64,000 nucleotides of DNA from Pseudomonadota bacterium (lineage in GTDB: Bacteria; Pseudomonadota; Gammaproteobacteria; Burkholderiales; Rhodocyclaceae): positions 55,053-119,052 of the forward strand of contig JAGTRT010000011.1 of the NCBI GenBank assembly GCA_018261895.1, given 5' to 3'. The notes beneath the pieces are model-generated. The model did no database searches. It saw only the letters and a program-made list of their open reading frames with translations, and had not been told where the DNA came from. The position numbers were made by a program, and so were the translations under genes. Shown here in pieces: positions 8,468-18,662 of this stretch (position 1 is its first letter; each line of letters starts with the position of its first letter).

Positions 8468-8505
8468 CTTTGACGGTCAACCGGAAATTTTGCCCAAAAT
8501 CAGAA
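8468..8505 (+). repeat. dispersed two-palindrome repeat, copy c (near consensus)
   Basis: TTTGACGGTCAACCGG followed by AAATTTTGCCCAAAATCAG. It follows the terminator and overlaps the stop codon of the rluF-like gene (8500-8502). Confidence 0.9.
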
Positions 8506-9663
8506 TGCCTCGTCGGCGCGCAGGAAGCGCCACTGCCCGACCTCCAGATCGCCCAGCTTGACGCGACCGATGCGCACCCGCTTCAGCCCGATGACGCGCA
8601 AGCCGACCAGTTCGCACATGCGGCGAATCTGGCGCTTCTTGCCTTCCTTCAGGATGAAGTGCAGCTGGTCCTCGTTGAGCTGCTTGACCCGCGCCGGCTT
8701 GAGCGGCTGGCCGTCGAGTTCCAGACCGTGGTTGAGCAGATCCAGCCCGCCCTTGATCATCTCGCCAGCGACGCGCACCAGGTATTCCTTCTCGACCTGG
8801 CTGTCATCGCCGATCAGCTTTTTGGCAACACGACCGTCCTGCGTCAGCACGAGCAGACCGGTCGAATCGATGTCCAGGCGGCCGGACGGCGCAAGGCTGC
8901 GCAGCATCCACGGCTTGAACTCGGGATCGCCCGACTGCTTCAGCTGGTTGTCCGCCGTGATCAGCGTGATCGCCGGCGTAAAGCCCGGCTCCGGCTGCCC
9001 GGAGACATAACCGACCGGCTTGTTGAGCAGCACGGTGACCTGCTTGGCCTGGTCGTGCTTGGCCTCTTTCGAAATCGACACCTCAGCATTCGGATCGATG
9101 CGCGTCCCGAGTTCACTGACCCGCTCGCCATCGACGAACACCCAGCCACGCTCGATCCACAAATCCGCCTCGCGGCGCGAACACATGCCACGCTCCGACA
9201 TCACCTTGGACAGCCGCACACCTTCCGGCGGCGGGCCTTCGCGCACGACCGGCCCAGCGACCGGCTTCGGGCGCTCAGGCGCAGCCGAACGCGGAGCACG
9301 AGCAGGCTTTTCAGCAACCGCAACCGGCGCCGGCTTGGCCATCGGCTTGCGCAGCGACGAACCGCCACGCAAAGGCTTCTTGCCCGGCTCGCGCGGGGCC
9401 GAACGACGAACGCTCAGCGTTCCCGTCGGATCAACCGGCGTCTCCTCGACCGGCGTTTCGACCACAACCGGCTTGGCACGCGGCGCCCGCACGGGCGCCT
9501 CGGCACGTCTTTCGCGCGCCGGGGCAGCCTCGCCCGATTTCAATTTTGGCCGATTTTCCCGGTTGACCGTGGAAGCTGGCTTCCGCTCGGCCTCGGCGGC
9601 AGCCGGTGGCTCAGCCGCCTCCGGCTTGCGCCACTTGGCCCAGGGATCGTCGGAACCGCTCAT
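8500..9663 (-). CDS. rluF: 23S rRNA pseudouridine synthase, RluF/RsuA family, with long basic N-terminal extension
   Basis: A 387-residue protein. The C-terminal 240 residues hold an S4 domain ([30 protein letters not shown]) and the synthase domain with the catalytic-Asp motif [17 protein letters not shown]. The wording and the following [16 protein letters not shown] are RluF-like rather than RluB-like, so I favour modification of a 23S rRNA uridine in the RluF position. RluB/RluE cannot be fully excluded. The first 145 residues are a low-complexity Pro/Ala/Arg/Lys tail, absent from E. coli RluF, and carry a repeat-derived [14 protein letters not shown] segment. The start overlaps the FKBP stop by 4 bp (ATGA), so the two are coupled. 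Confidence 0.85.
   Translation of the reverse strand: MSGSDDPWAKWRKPEAAEPPAAAEAERKPASTVNRENRPKLKSGEAAPARERRAEAPVRAPRAKPVVVETPVEETPVDPTGTLSVRRSAPREPGKKPLRGGSSLRKPMAKPAPVAVAEKPARAPRSAAPERPKPVAGPVVREGPPPEGVRLSKVMSERGMCSRREADLWIERGWVFVDGERVSELGTRIDPNAEVSISKEAKHDQAKQVTVLLNKPVGYVSGQPEPGFTPAITLITADNQLKQSGDPEFKPWMLRSLAPSGRLDIDSTGLLVLTQDGRVAKKLIGDDSQVEKEYLVRVAGEMIKGGLDLLNHGLELDGQPLKPARVKQLNEDQLHFILKEGKKRQIRRMCELVGLRVIGLKRVRIGRVKLGDLEVGQWRFLRADEAF
9536..9573 (-). repeat. dispersed two-palindrome repeat, copy d (within rluF)
   Basis: GATTTCAATTTTGGCCGATT followed by TTCCCGGTTGACCGTGGA. In frame within the disordered N-terminal extension of the RluF-like protein, read as [12 protein letters not shown]. 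Confidence 0.85.
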
Positions 9664-10004
9664 TGGATGCCGAGGAGTTCAACCTCGAAAACCAGCGTTG
9701 CATTCGGCGGAATCACGCCACCGGCGCCGCGCGAGCCATAACCGAGATGCGGCGGGATGGTCAGCTTGCGCGTACCGCCGATCTTCATGCCCTGAACGCC
9801 TTCGTCCCAGCCACCGATAACCTGGCGCATGCCCAGCCCGAATTCGAACGGATCGTTGCGATCCTTGCTCGAGTCGAACTTGCTGCCATTGGTCAGCCAG
9901 CCCGTGTAATGCACGGTAACGTACTGCCCGGCCTTGGCCTCGGCGCCATCGCCGACAACGGTATCTTCGTAGACCAGCCCGGAGGCGGTAGTGATTTCAG
10001 CCAT
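9660..10004 (-). CDS. FKBP-type peptidyl-prolyl cis-trans isomerase
   Basis: A 114-residue single-domain FKBP. Active-site residues expected for the fold are present: Tyr33 (VHYTGWL), Phe43-Asp44 (GSKFDSS), Val62-Ile63 and Trp66 ([10 protein letters not shown]), Tyr89 ([19 protein letters not shown]). No signal peptide, so it is cytoplasmic. I chose the ATG at 10004, preceded by GGAGC, rather than 10040, because the family starts close to this point. The stop overlaps the rluF start (ATGA). The gene is divergent from the rplU promoter. Confidence 0.93.
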   Translation of the reverse strand: MAEITTASGLVYEDTVVGDGAEAKAGQYVTVHYTGWLTNGSKFDSSKDRNDPFEFGLGMRQVIGGWDEGVQGMKIGGTRKLTIPPHLGYGSRGAGGVIPPNATLVFEVELLGIQ

Positions 10005-10057
10005 GAAAAGCTCCTTTCGCAAAGGCGGCAAGTCTACCACAGCCCCTCGACAAGGCT

Positions 10058-10085
10058 TTGACTTGTCAGAGAATTTCCGTATAAT
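10058..10085 (+). promoter_or_regulatory. sigma-70 promoter of the rplU-rpmA-obg operon
   Basis: TTGACT (10058-10063) and TATAAT (10080-10085) separated by 16 bp, 47 bp before the L21 start codon. It is the best consensus housekeeping promoter in the window. Confidence 0.85.
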
Positions 10086-10132
10086 GCGCGGTTCTTCGTA
10101 GCACCCTTTGTATTTATTTCGGAGTCCAACCC

Positions 10133-10684
10133 ATGTATGCGGTCATAAAAACCGGCGGTAAGCAGTATCGCGTTACCAATGGTCTAAAACTTAAAGTAGA
10201 ACAGATACCGGCAGACGTTGGCGCAGAAGTTACTCTCGACCAGGTCCTCATGGCAGGCGAAGGCGAGTCGGTAAAGATCGGCGCTCCCTTCCTTGCTGGC
10301 GCCACCGTCAAAGCCACCGTGATTTCCCACGGCCGCCACGACAAGGTCAAGATCTTCAAGATGCGTCGTCGTAAGCACTACCAGAAGCATCAAGGCCATC
10401 GTCAGAACTACACCGAATTGCTGGCACACAAGAAAGCAGGCGGTAGTTCACGTAACGGCCGCGACTCACAAGCCCAACGACTGGGCGTCAAGCGCTACGG
10501 CGGTCAATTCATCCTGGCTGGCAACATCATCGTTCGCCAGCGCGGCACCGAATTCCACCCGGGCGACAACGTCGGCTGTGGCAAGGATCACACCCTGTTC
10601 GCACTCAAGGACGGCGTGGTTCAGTTCTCCATCAAGGGCCTGAAAAAGCGCCGCGTGGTGACCATCGTTCCGGCAGCCGAATAA
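10133..10684 (+). CDS. rplU-rpmA: fused ribosomal proteins L21 and L27 (rplU-rpmA) in one frame
   Basis: A single 183-codon frame. Residues 1-96 are bL21 ([34 protein letters not shown]). Residues 97-183 are bL27 lacking only its initiator Met ([30 protein letters not shown]). L21 normally ends about seven residues later with its own stop, and rpmA normally has its own ATG. Here codons 96-98 read TTG CTG GCA, so the L21 tail, the spacer and the rpmA ATG are missing. The N-terminal tail of L27 reaches toward the peptidyl-transferase centre, so a permanent fusion would be surprising. Possible explanations are cleavage, TTG/CTG internal initiation at 10418-10423, or a deletion or assembly error. 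It is followed by obg, the usual order. Confidence 0.85.
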   Translation: MYAVIKTGGKQYRVTNGLKLKVEQIPADVGAEVTLDQVLMAGEGESVKIGAPFLAGATVKATVISHGRHDKVKIFKMRRRKHYQKHQGHRQNYTELLAHKKAGGSSRNGRDSQAQRLGVKRYGGQFILAGNIIVRQRGTEFHPGDNVGCGKDHTLFALKDGVVQFSIKGLKKRRVVTIVPAAE

Positions 10685-10701
10685 ATCGGCCAAGCGGAAG
10701 C

Positions 10702-10733
10702 AAAAGCCCCGTCCGCAGGATGGGGCTTTTTAG
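10702..10733 (+). terminator. rho-independent terminator after rplU-rpmA
   Basis: AAAAGCCCC - GTCCGCAGGA - TGGGGCTTTT followed by T-rich sequence. It probably limits, without abolishing, read-through into obg 57 bp further on. Confidence 0.85.
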
Positions 10734-10777
10734 TTTATGCCCCCGGATTTTCCAGCGGCACCATTCCCAGAATTTGA

Positions 10778-12990
<2,213 letters not shown>

Positions 12991-13009
12991 TTCCCGCAAA
13001 ATCGTAAAC

Positions 13010-13040
13010 GTAAAAAAGGCGCCTTCCGGCGCCTTTTTCG
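13010..13040. terminator. bidirectional terminator proB / ompW
   Basis: AAAAAAGGCGCC-TTCC-GGCGCCTTTTT between convergent genes. The symmetry lets it act on both strands. Confidence 0.92.
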
Positions 13041-13056
13041 TTCAAGCAAGGTTTGC

Positions 13057-13698
13057 TTAGAACTTGTAGGTCAGACCCAGACCGGTGGTGAACGGGCTCA
13101 GACCTAGGGCGCCAAGCTTCGCGCCGCTTGCTTTCACCAGAACATCCGTTTCCATCTGGATGTACTTGACATCAAAGTTCAAACCAAGGCTCTTTGTAAA
13201 CATATAATCAAAGCCAATTTGGGCAACCATGCCAACACTAGAGCTTTCAACCGTAACTTGAGTTGGGCCAGCATAAATGTTGTCGCGGCTAGAGAAAAGC
13301 GTGTAATTCACACCCAGACCAGCGTAGGGCTTGAAGGCGCCGAAGTCGGTGAAGTGGTATTGGAGAACCAGAGACGGCGGGAGGGCCTTGATCTTGCCGA
13401 TGTACGTATTATCCAACTGGACGTTAACGGATTGCGGATAGGTCAAAACCAGTTCGGCAGCGATGTTCTTGGTGAAGAACCAGCTGAAATCGACTTCCGG
13501 GATCAGGCGATCGTTAGCAGCGATCTCATTGCCGCCAAGAGCGCGGGCAGTAGCACCCAAGCCTTCATTCTGGCTATTGTCGAAGGTGACATAGACGCCA
13601 CGGGCGCGAACCATCAGACCGGTATCGTCAGCTTGAGCAACCGGGGCGGCGATGAGGCCGGCGGCGATCATTGCGGCAGCGATAATCTTGTTAGACAT
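13057..13698 (-). CDS. ompW: OmpW family outer-membrane protein
   Basis: A 213-residue protein with a signal peptide (IIAAAMIAAGLIAAPVAQA, cleavage about residue 23) and an eight-stranded barrel ending in a C-terminal Phe (TGLGLTYKF), typical for BAM substrates. Family landmarks are LPPSLVLQYHFTD and FKPYAGLGVNYTLF. OmpW proteins form narrow hydrophobic channels in the outer membrane. An FNR/ANR-like site lies 60 bp upstream, suggesting oxygen-linked expression as in E. coli ompW. Confidence 0.93.
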   Translation of the reverse strand: MSNKIIAAAMIAAGLIAAPVAQADDTGLMVRARGVYVTFDNSQNEGLGATARALGGNEIAANDRLIPEVDFSWFFTKNIAAELVLTYPQSVNVQLDNTYIGKIKALPPSLVLQYHFTDFGAFKPYAGLGVNYTLFSSRDNIYAGPTQVTVESSSVGMVAQIGFDYMFTKSLGLNFDVKYIQMETDVLVKASGAKLGALGLSPFTTGLGLTYKF

Positions 13699-13757
13699 AG
13701 GAACTCCCTCTTCACGTTAGAAAAAAGGCCATCCTAGTAGTAGGGGATAAAGCGAGT

Positions 13758-13771
13758 TTGATGCAGGTCAA
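13758..13771 (-). promoter_or_regulatory. FNR/ANR-like box upstream of ompW
   Basis: Read toward ompW the site is TTGAC-CTGC-ATCAA, one mismatch from TTGAT-N4-ATCAA. It is 60 bp upstream of the ompW ATG. Confidence 0.55.
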
Positions 13772-13833
13772 CAACTGAATAGCTTTTCATACCTTAGTGG
13801 TATGAATACAACATTACAGAATTTTGTACAAAT

Positions 13834-13858
13834 AAAAACGGGCGCCGAAGCGCCCGCT
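13834..13858 (-). terminator. rho-independent terminator of the porin gene
   Basis: Read on the minus strand: GGGCGC-TTCG-GCGCCC followed by GTTTTTATTT, 28 bp after the porin stop. Confidence 0.9.
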
Positions 13859-13882
13859 TTGTTTCCAATCGGCTTAAGCAGA

Positions 13883-14956
13883 TTAGAAGGAGTGACGAAC
13901 ACCAGCAGCGATGATGTTGGAAGAACCTTCGGGACGGGAGGTACCATAGGAGTACGAAGAACCGTTGCCGCTGTTGTCCAGGTAGCCGTAGCCAGCGTAG
14001 GCAGTGGTACGCTTGGACAGAGCATGCGTGTAAGCAACAGCCAGACCCTTGCCGTTGTCGTCGCCAACGTGGGTAGAGGTCTTGTTGTTGTTCTGAGCCC
14101 ACTGAACATGGACGGTGCCCTTGGCGCTAACCGGAATCTGCGCACCCAGGTGGTAGACCGAGTTGAACTTCTGAGCCGTTGCGCTCAGGCCAGGTGCGTT
14201 GTTCTTGGTGGTCTGATAGGTACCGGTGAACTTGGCAAAGCCAGCGTCGAAGCTGGTACCCAGTGCCAGATCGGTAACTTCAACAGATTCAGAAGCGCCA
14301 CCGCCTTGGAGCTTTTCGCCCACGAAACCGATAGAGAACGGTCCCTTGTCGAAATAGACACCCAGCAGAGTCGCGCTGTAGTTGCTAGCGGTAGACGAAG
14401 CAGCCTGCTCAAGCGCGAAAGCGTGATTCAGGGCAACAGTAACACCACCCATGCTCGGCGAAATGTACGCAACTGCGTTTTCAGCGCGGGAATCATTGGT
14501 CAGATTGATGCGATAAGCGCCAGTCATCTTGTTGTAACCGTCGAATGCGGTTGCGCCAAGCGTGATGTACTTAACTTGCCAATCGAAGGCGGTGGTCTGC
14601 AGACGACCAGCTGCAACGGTACCGAAACCACCGGTCAAGCCAACCAGTTGCTGACGGGCCGGGCCAGAAGCGTTACCAGCAGCGGTGCCGCCGATACCGA
14701 GGTTACGATCCACGTCCAGACGATATTCCAGAACGAACAGAGCCTTCAGGCCATTGCCCAGATCTTCAACACCCTTGAAACCGATGCGGGAGGTAGACAG
14801 GCCGCCAGAACCAACTTGGGTAGAGGTCAGGCTACCATTGCTGCGAACTTGAGCAACGTAGGCGTCAGCGATACCGTAGATGGTGACATTGGTTTGGGCG
14901 AAAGCAGCGGTAGAAGCCAGGCCAGCGACGGCCAGAGCGATAATCTTCTTTTGCAT
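13883..14956 (-). CDS. general porin (Gram-negative porin family)
   Basis: A 357-residue trimeric-porin type protein. It has a signal peptide (KIIALAVAGLASTAAFA, then QTNVTIYGIADAYV), the beta-strand pattern of betaproteobacterial OmpC-like porins (SRIGFKGVEDLGNGLKALFVLEYRL) and the terminal Phe (IIAAGVRHSF). Highly expressed porins often stand alone, as here, with a good terminator. Likely role is passive diffusion of small solutes. Specificity is not predictable. Confidence 0.95.
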   Translation of the reverse strand: MQKKIIALAVAGLASTAAFAQTNVTIYGIADAYVAQVRSNGSLTSTQVGSGGLSTSRIGFKGVEDLGNGLKALFVLEYRLDVDRNLGIGGTAAGNASGPARQQLVGLTGGFGTVAAGRLQTTAFDWQVKYITLGATAFDGYNKMTGAYRINLTNDSRAENAVAYISPSMGGVTVALNHAFALEQAASSTASNYSATLLGVYFDKGPFSIGFVGEKLQGGGASESVEVTDLALGTSFDAGFAKFTGTYQTTKNNAPGLSATAQKFNSVYHLGAQIPVSAKGTVHVQWAQNNNKTSTHVGDDNGKGLAVAYTHALSKRTTAYAGYGYLDNSGNGSSYSYGTSRPEGSSNIIAAGVRHSF

Positions 14957-15129
14957 CAGAAAATCTCCTTAGTGGTTAGTTTTTAATCCAGCAGTAAAAC
15001 CGAATTAAGCTTTACCTCTCGGATCGAGAAGTTGTCGTCGATTGTCGCAAAGAGCGAAACGCCCTAGCAACCAGTGATTGGCAAGTTTGAGCGCTTATGG
15101 CCGCTTATGTTGTTTTGGCGCAACAGAAA

Positions 15130-15918
15130 TCAGGCGAACAGCCTTGCCAATTCAGGGCCGGGCTCCGGTGCGCGCATGAAGGCTTCGCCGACGAGGAAGG
15201 CTTCGACCTTGTTCTGGCGCATCAGGTTTACATCTTCCGGGGCGAGGATGCCGCTTTCGGTAACGACGATCTTGTCGGCGGGAATTCGCGGCAGCAGGCC
15301 GAGGGTGGTCTGTAGGGTGACTTCGAAGGTGCGCAGGTTGCGGTTGTTGATGCCGAGCAGTGGGGTCTTGAGTTGCAGGGCAGCGTCGAGTTCTTCGCCG
15401 TTGTGCACTTCGACCAGCACGGCCATGCCGTAGGCGTGGGCTTGCGCTTCGAGGGCCTGCATTTCGGGCAGGGTTAGCGCTGCGGCGATAAGCAGGATGG
15501 CATCGGCGCCCATGGCGCGGGCTTCGGCCACCTGATAGGCGTCGACCATGAAGTCCTTGCGTAGCACGGGCAGATTACAGGCGGCGCGGGCGGCTTGCAG
15601 GTATTCGGGGCAGCCCTGGAAGTATTGGCGATCGGTGAGCACCGACAGACAGGCGGCGCCGTGCTGTTCGTAGCTGCGGGCAATCTCGGCCGGATGGAAG
15701 TCAGGGCGGATGACGCCTTTGGACGGGCTGGCCTTTTTGATTTCGGCGATTATTCCCGGTTGACCGTGGGAAAGCTTGCTGCGGATGGCGCCGACGAAAT
15801 CGCGGGGCGCTGGCTGGGCGGCGGCTTCTGCTTCGACGACGGCGAGCGGTTTGACGGCCAGCGCGGCAGCGATTTCTTCGTGCTTGGTGGCGATGATTTT
15901 GTTGAGAATATCGCTCAT
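15130..15918 (-). CDS. trpC: indole-3-glycerol phosphate synthase
   Basis: A 262-residue TIM-barrel enzyme closing the indole ring in tryptophan synthesis. Conserved segments are [64 protein letters not shown] and VTESGI. It overlaps trpD by 4 bp. A partial copy of the dispersed repeat core lies at 15739-15773 in the codons just before IIAEIKK, read as HGQPG. The family conserves only size there, so function is probably intact. Confidence 0.96.
   Translation of the reverse strand: MSDILNKIIATKHEEIAAALAVKPLAVVEAEAAAQPAPRDFVGAIRSKLSHGQPGIIAEIKKASPSKGVIRPDFHPAEIARSYEQHGAACLSVLTDRQYFQGCPEYLQAARAACNLPVLRKDFMVDAYQVAEARAMGADAILLIAAALTLPEMQALEAQAHAYGMAVLVEVHNGEELDAALQLKTPLLGINNRNLRTFEVTLQTTLGLLPRIPADKIVVTESGILAPEDVNLMRQNKVEAFLVGEAFMRAPEPGPELARLFA
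15739..15773 (-). repeat. dispersed repeat core, copy e (within trpC)
   Basis: TTCCCGGTTGACCGTGGGAAAG matches the core half. The AT-rich half is only loosely similar (GATTTCGGCGATTA). It is read in a different frame from most coding copies. Confidence 0.55.
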
Positions 15919-16955
15919 TTGGCTGCCAGCTTTTGGGTGCTTTGGACGAACTGGTCGAGCTTGGCACGGGCAGCACCGCTGGCAATGGCTTCGCGCGCCC
16001 TGGCGATGCCGTCGCCGATACTGTCGGCGACGTTGGCGACGTAGAGCGCAGCACCGGCGTTGAGGCAGACGATTTCGCGGGCGGCGCCCGGTTTGTTGTC
16101 GAGGGCGCCGAGCATGACGGCTTTGGATTCCTCGGCACCATCGACACGCAGGTTGCGCAGCGACATCATCTGCAGGCCGAAGTCTTCGGGATGTACTTCG
16201 TATTCGCTGACTTCGCCGTCTTTCAGTTCGCCGATCAGGGTGGCGGCACCGAGGGAGATTTCGTCGAGGTTGTCGCGGCCATGGACGACGAGGACGCGCT
16301 CGGCGCCAAGGCGCTGCATGACACGGACCTGGATGCCGACGAGGTCGGGGTGGAAGACGCCCATCAGGGTGTTGGGCGCGCCAGCCGGGTTGGTCAGCGG
16401 GCCAAGGATGTTGAACAGCGTACGCACACCCATTTCACGGCGCACCGGGGCGACGTGCTTCATGGCGCTGTGGTGGTTGGGCGCGAACATGAAGCCGATG
16501 CCGCATTCTTCAACGCAGGCAGCGACCTGCTCGGGCGACAGCGTGATGTTGGCACCGAGCGCTTCGAGCACATCGGCGCTGCCGGAACTGGACGAAACGC
16601 TGCGCCCGCCGTGCTTGGCAACTTTGGCGCCGGCGGCGGCGGCAACGAAGATGGAGGTGGTCGAAATGTTGAAGCTGTGCGCCGAATCGCCACCGGTGCC
16701 GACGATGTCGACGAAGCGGTTGTCGTAAGGCACCTTGACCGGCGTGGCGAGTTCGCGCATGACGCTAGCGGCGGCGGCGATTTCGCCGATGGTTTCCTTC
16801 TTGACGCGCAGGCCGGTGACGATGGCGGCGATCATGACCGGCGACACTTCGCCGCTCATGATCTGGCGCATCAGGGAGACCATTTCGTCATGGAAAATTT
16901 CGCGGTGTTCGATGACACGCTGGAGGGCGGCTTGCGGGGTCATTGCCGTAGTCAT
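15915..16955 (-). CDS. trpD: anthranilate phosphoribosyltransferase
   Basis: A 346-residue protein transferring phosphoribose to anthranilate. Motifs: [20 protein letters not shown] (PRPP site), [51 protein letters not shown] and [13 protein letters not shown]. The 4-bp overlap of its ATG (16953-16955) with the original trpG stop (16952-16954, in the second trpG frame) shows that trpG-trpD coupling existed before trpG was frameshifted. Confidence 0.97.
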   Translation of the reverse strand: MTTAMTPQAALQRVIEHREIFHDEMVSLMRQIMSGEVSPVMIAAIVTGLRVKKETIGEIAAAASVMRELATPVKVPYDNRFVDIVGTGGDSAHSFNISTTSIFVAAAAGAKVAKHGGRSVSSSSGSADVLEALGANITLSPEQVAACVEECGIGFMFAPNHHSAMKHVAPVRREMGVRTLFNILGPLTNPAGAPNTLMGVFHPDLVGIQVRVMQRLGAERVLVVHGRDNLDEISLGAATLIGELKDGEVSEYEVHPEDFGLQMMSLRNLRVDGAEESKAVMLGALDNKPGAAREIVCLNAGAALYVANVADSIGDGIARAREAIASGAARAKLDQFVQSTQKLAAK

Positions 16956-17504
16956 GACTTATGTTCGTCCAGGAAATTCTTGAGCAGGTCGTGACCGCGT
17001 TCGGTCAGGATGGATTCGGGGTGGAACTGGACGCCTTCGACGGCCAGCGTCTTGTGGCGGACGCCCATGATTTCGGACATCGAGGCAATCGGGCAGCGAC
17101 TCGCGCTCGATGGCCAGAGAATGGTAGCGGGTGCAGGTCAGCGGGTTGGGCAGCCCCTTGAAGACGCCGAGGTCCTTGTGATGCACTGGCGAGACCTTGC
17201 CGTGCATGAGCTGCTTGGCGTGAATGATCTTGCCGCCGAAGGCTTCGCCGATGGCCTGGTGACCAAGGCAGACACCGAGCAGCGGGATCTTGCCGGAAAA
17301 CTCACGGATCGCCGCCAGCGAAATGCCGGCTTGGGCCGGCGCACAGGGGCCGGGCGAAATGACGAGGTATTCCGGCTTGAGACGGGCGATTTCGTCGAGC
17401 GTGATGGCGTCGTTGCGGTAAACCTTCACGTCCTGTCCAAGCTCGCCGAAGTACTGGACGATGTTATAGGTGAAGCTGTCGTAGTTATCGATCATCAGCA
17501 GCAT
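16952..17504 (-). pseudogene. trpG: anthranilate synthase glutaminase subunit, frameshifted
   Basis: The frame from ATG 17504 gives a good class-I glutaminase start ([43 protein letters not shown] with nucleophile Cys79, [18 protein letters not shown]), then turns to nonsense near 17075 and stops at 16959. The missing C-terminus continues in another frame ([20 protein letters not shown] then [15 protein letters not shown]) to a TGA at 16952 overlapping trpD. Relatives have about seven extra residues (like TAWTDDG) at the junction, so roughly 20 bases appear deleted. The catalytic His-Glu pair (HPES) is out of frame. It is a true mutation, a sequencing or assembly deletion, or less likely a recoded gene. 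Confidence 0.8.
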
Positions 17505-17651
17505 GCTGTTGATTCCTTGCCTGTTTCGTAAGCGGTGAATTCTACCGCCCCGACTGAGGCCCGGCTAGCAAGCAAAGGGAGATTCGGCGCCGGCATGCGA
17601 CTTTCACGTTAAAATGCGCGATTATTTAGCCACTTGCCGCCGGATTCATCC

Positions 17652-18662
17652 ATGAGCGAAGTTATCGCCACTGCCCCGCACAGCCTTTCCATCGTCGTCC
17701 CGTTCTACAACGAGGAGGACAACATCGCGCCGCTGGTCAAGCGGGTGCATGAGGCGCTGGAGGGTTACGACCATCCGTGGGAACTGGTGCTGGTTGATGA
17801 CGGCAGCAGCGATGCGACGGTGGATCGCGCCGTGCAGTGTTCGCGCGAATACGGGCCGCACGTTCGCGTCGTCGAGCTGACGCGCAACTTCAAGCAGACG
17901 GCGGCCATGCAGGCGGGTATCGATGCGGCGCGTGGCGACGTCATCGTGACCATGGACGGCGATTTGCAGAATGATCCGATCGACATTCCGCGCATGGTTG
18001 CCCGGCTCATCAACGAAGACCTCGACCTTGTCGCCGGCTGGCGTCAGAACCGTCAGGACGGGCTGTTCCTGCGCAAGATTCCGTCGAAGATCGCCAACAA
18101 ATTGATCGCCCGCATGACCGGCGTGCACCTTCGCGACTACGGCTGCAGCCTCAAGGCTTTCCGCGGCAGCGTGATCAAGAGCGTTCGCCTGTACGGCGAA
18201 ATGCACCGTTTCATCCCGGCCTGGCTGGCTACCGTTACCACACCGCGCCGCATCGCGCAGGAGCCGACGACGCACCATGCGCGCACCGCTGGCGTTTCGA
18301 AGTACGGCATTTCGCGCACTTTCCGCGTCATTCTCGATTTGATCGCCGTTTATTTCTTCATGCGTTTTCGCGCCCGGCCGGGCCACTTCTTCGGTGGCAT
18401 CGGCCTTGGCCTGACGGCCCTTTCCGGCCTGATCATGACCTGGCTGGCCTGGGTCAAGTTCGGCCTCGGCGAGAACATCGGCGGCCGTCCGCTGCTTATC
18501 GTCGGCATCGGTACGCTGATTGCCGGCATCCACTTCATCACGACCGGCGTGCTGTCCGAACTGCTGGCCCGCATCTACTTCGAATCCGGCACCATCCGCT
18601 CCTACTCGGCGCGCCCGGAACGCAATCTGGCGGCTGACGAAGGCTGGCACAAGTCGGCGTGA
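17652..18662 (+). CDS. polyprenyl-phosphate glycosyltransferase (GT2, ArnC/GtrB/DPM1-like)
   Basis: A 336-residue membrane protein. The GT2 catalytic domain has VVPFYNEEDNIAPL, LVDDGSSDATVD, TMDGDLQNDP (DxD-like metal site) and VAGWRQNRQDGLFLRKIPSK with RDYGCSLKAFR. Two C-terminal membrane helices follow (about residues 235-300). It is expected to load a sugar onto undecaprenyl phosphate at the inner face of the membrane. I use the ATG at 17652; an in-frame TTG lies six codons upstream. The stop overlaps the GTG start of the GT39-like gene, so donor synthesis and transfer appear paired. Confidence 0.88.
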   Translation: MSEVIATAPHSLSIVVPFYNEEDNIAPLVKRVHEALEGYDHPWELVLVDDGSSDATVDRAVQCSREYGPHVRVVELTRNFKQTAAMQAGIDAARGDVIVTMDGDLQNDPIDIPRMVARLINEDLDLVAGWRQNRQDGLFLRKIPSKIANKLIARMTGVHLRDYGCSLKAFRGSVIKSVRLYGEMHRFIPAWLATVTTPRRIAQEPTTHHARTAGVSKYGISRTFRVILDLIAVYFFMRFRARPGHFFGGIGLGLTALSGLIMTWLAWVKFGLGENIGGRPLLIVGIGTLIAGIHFITTGVLSELLARIYFESGTIRSYSARPERNLAADEGWHKSA

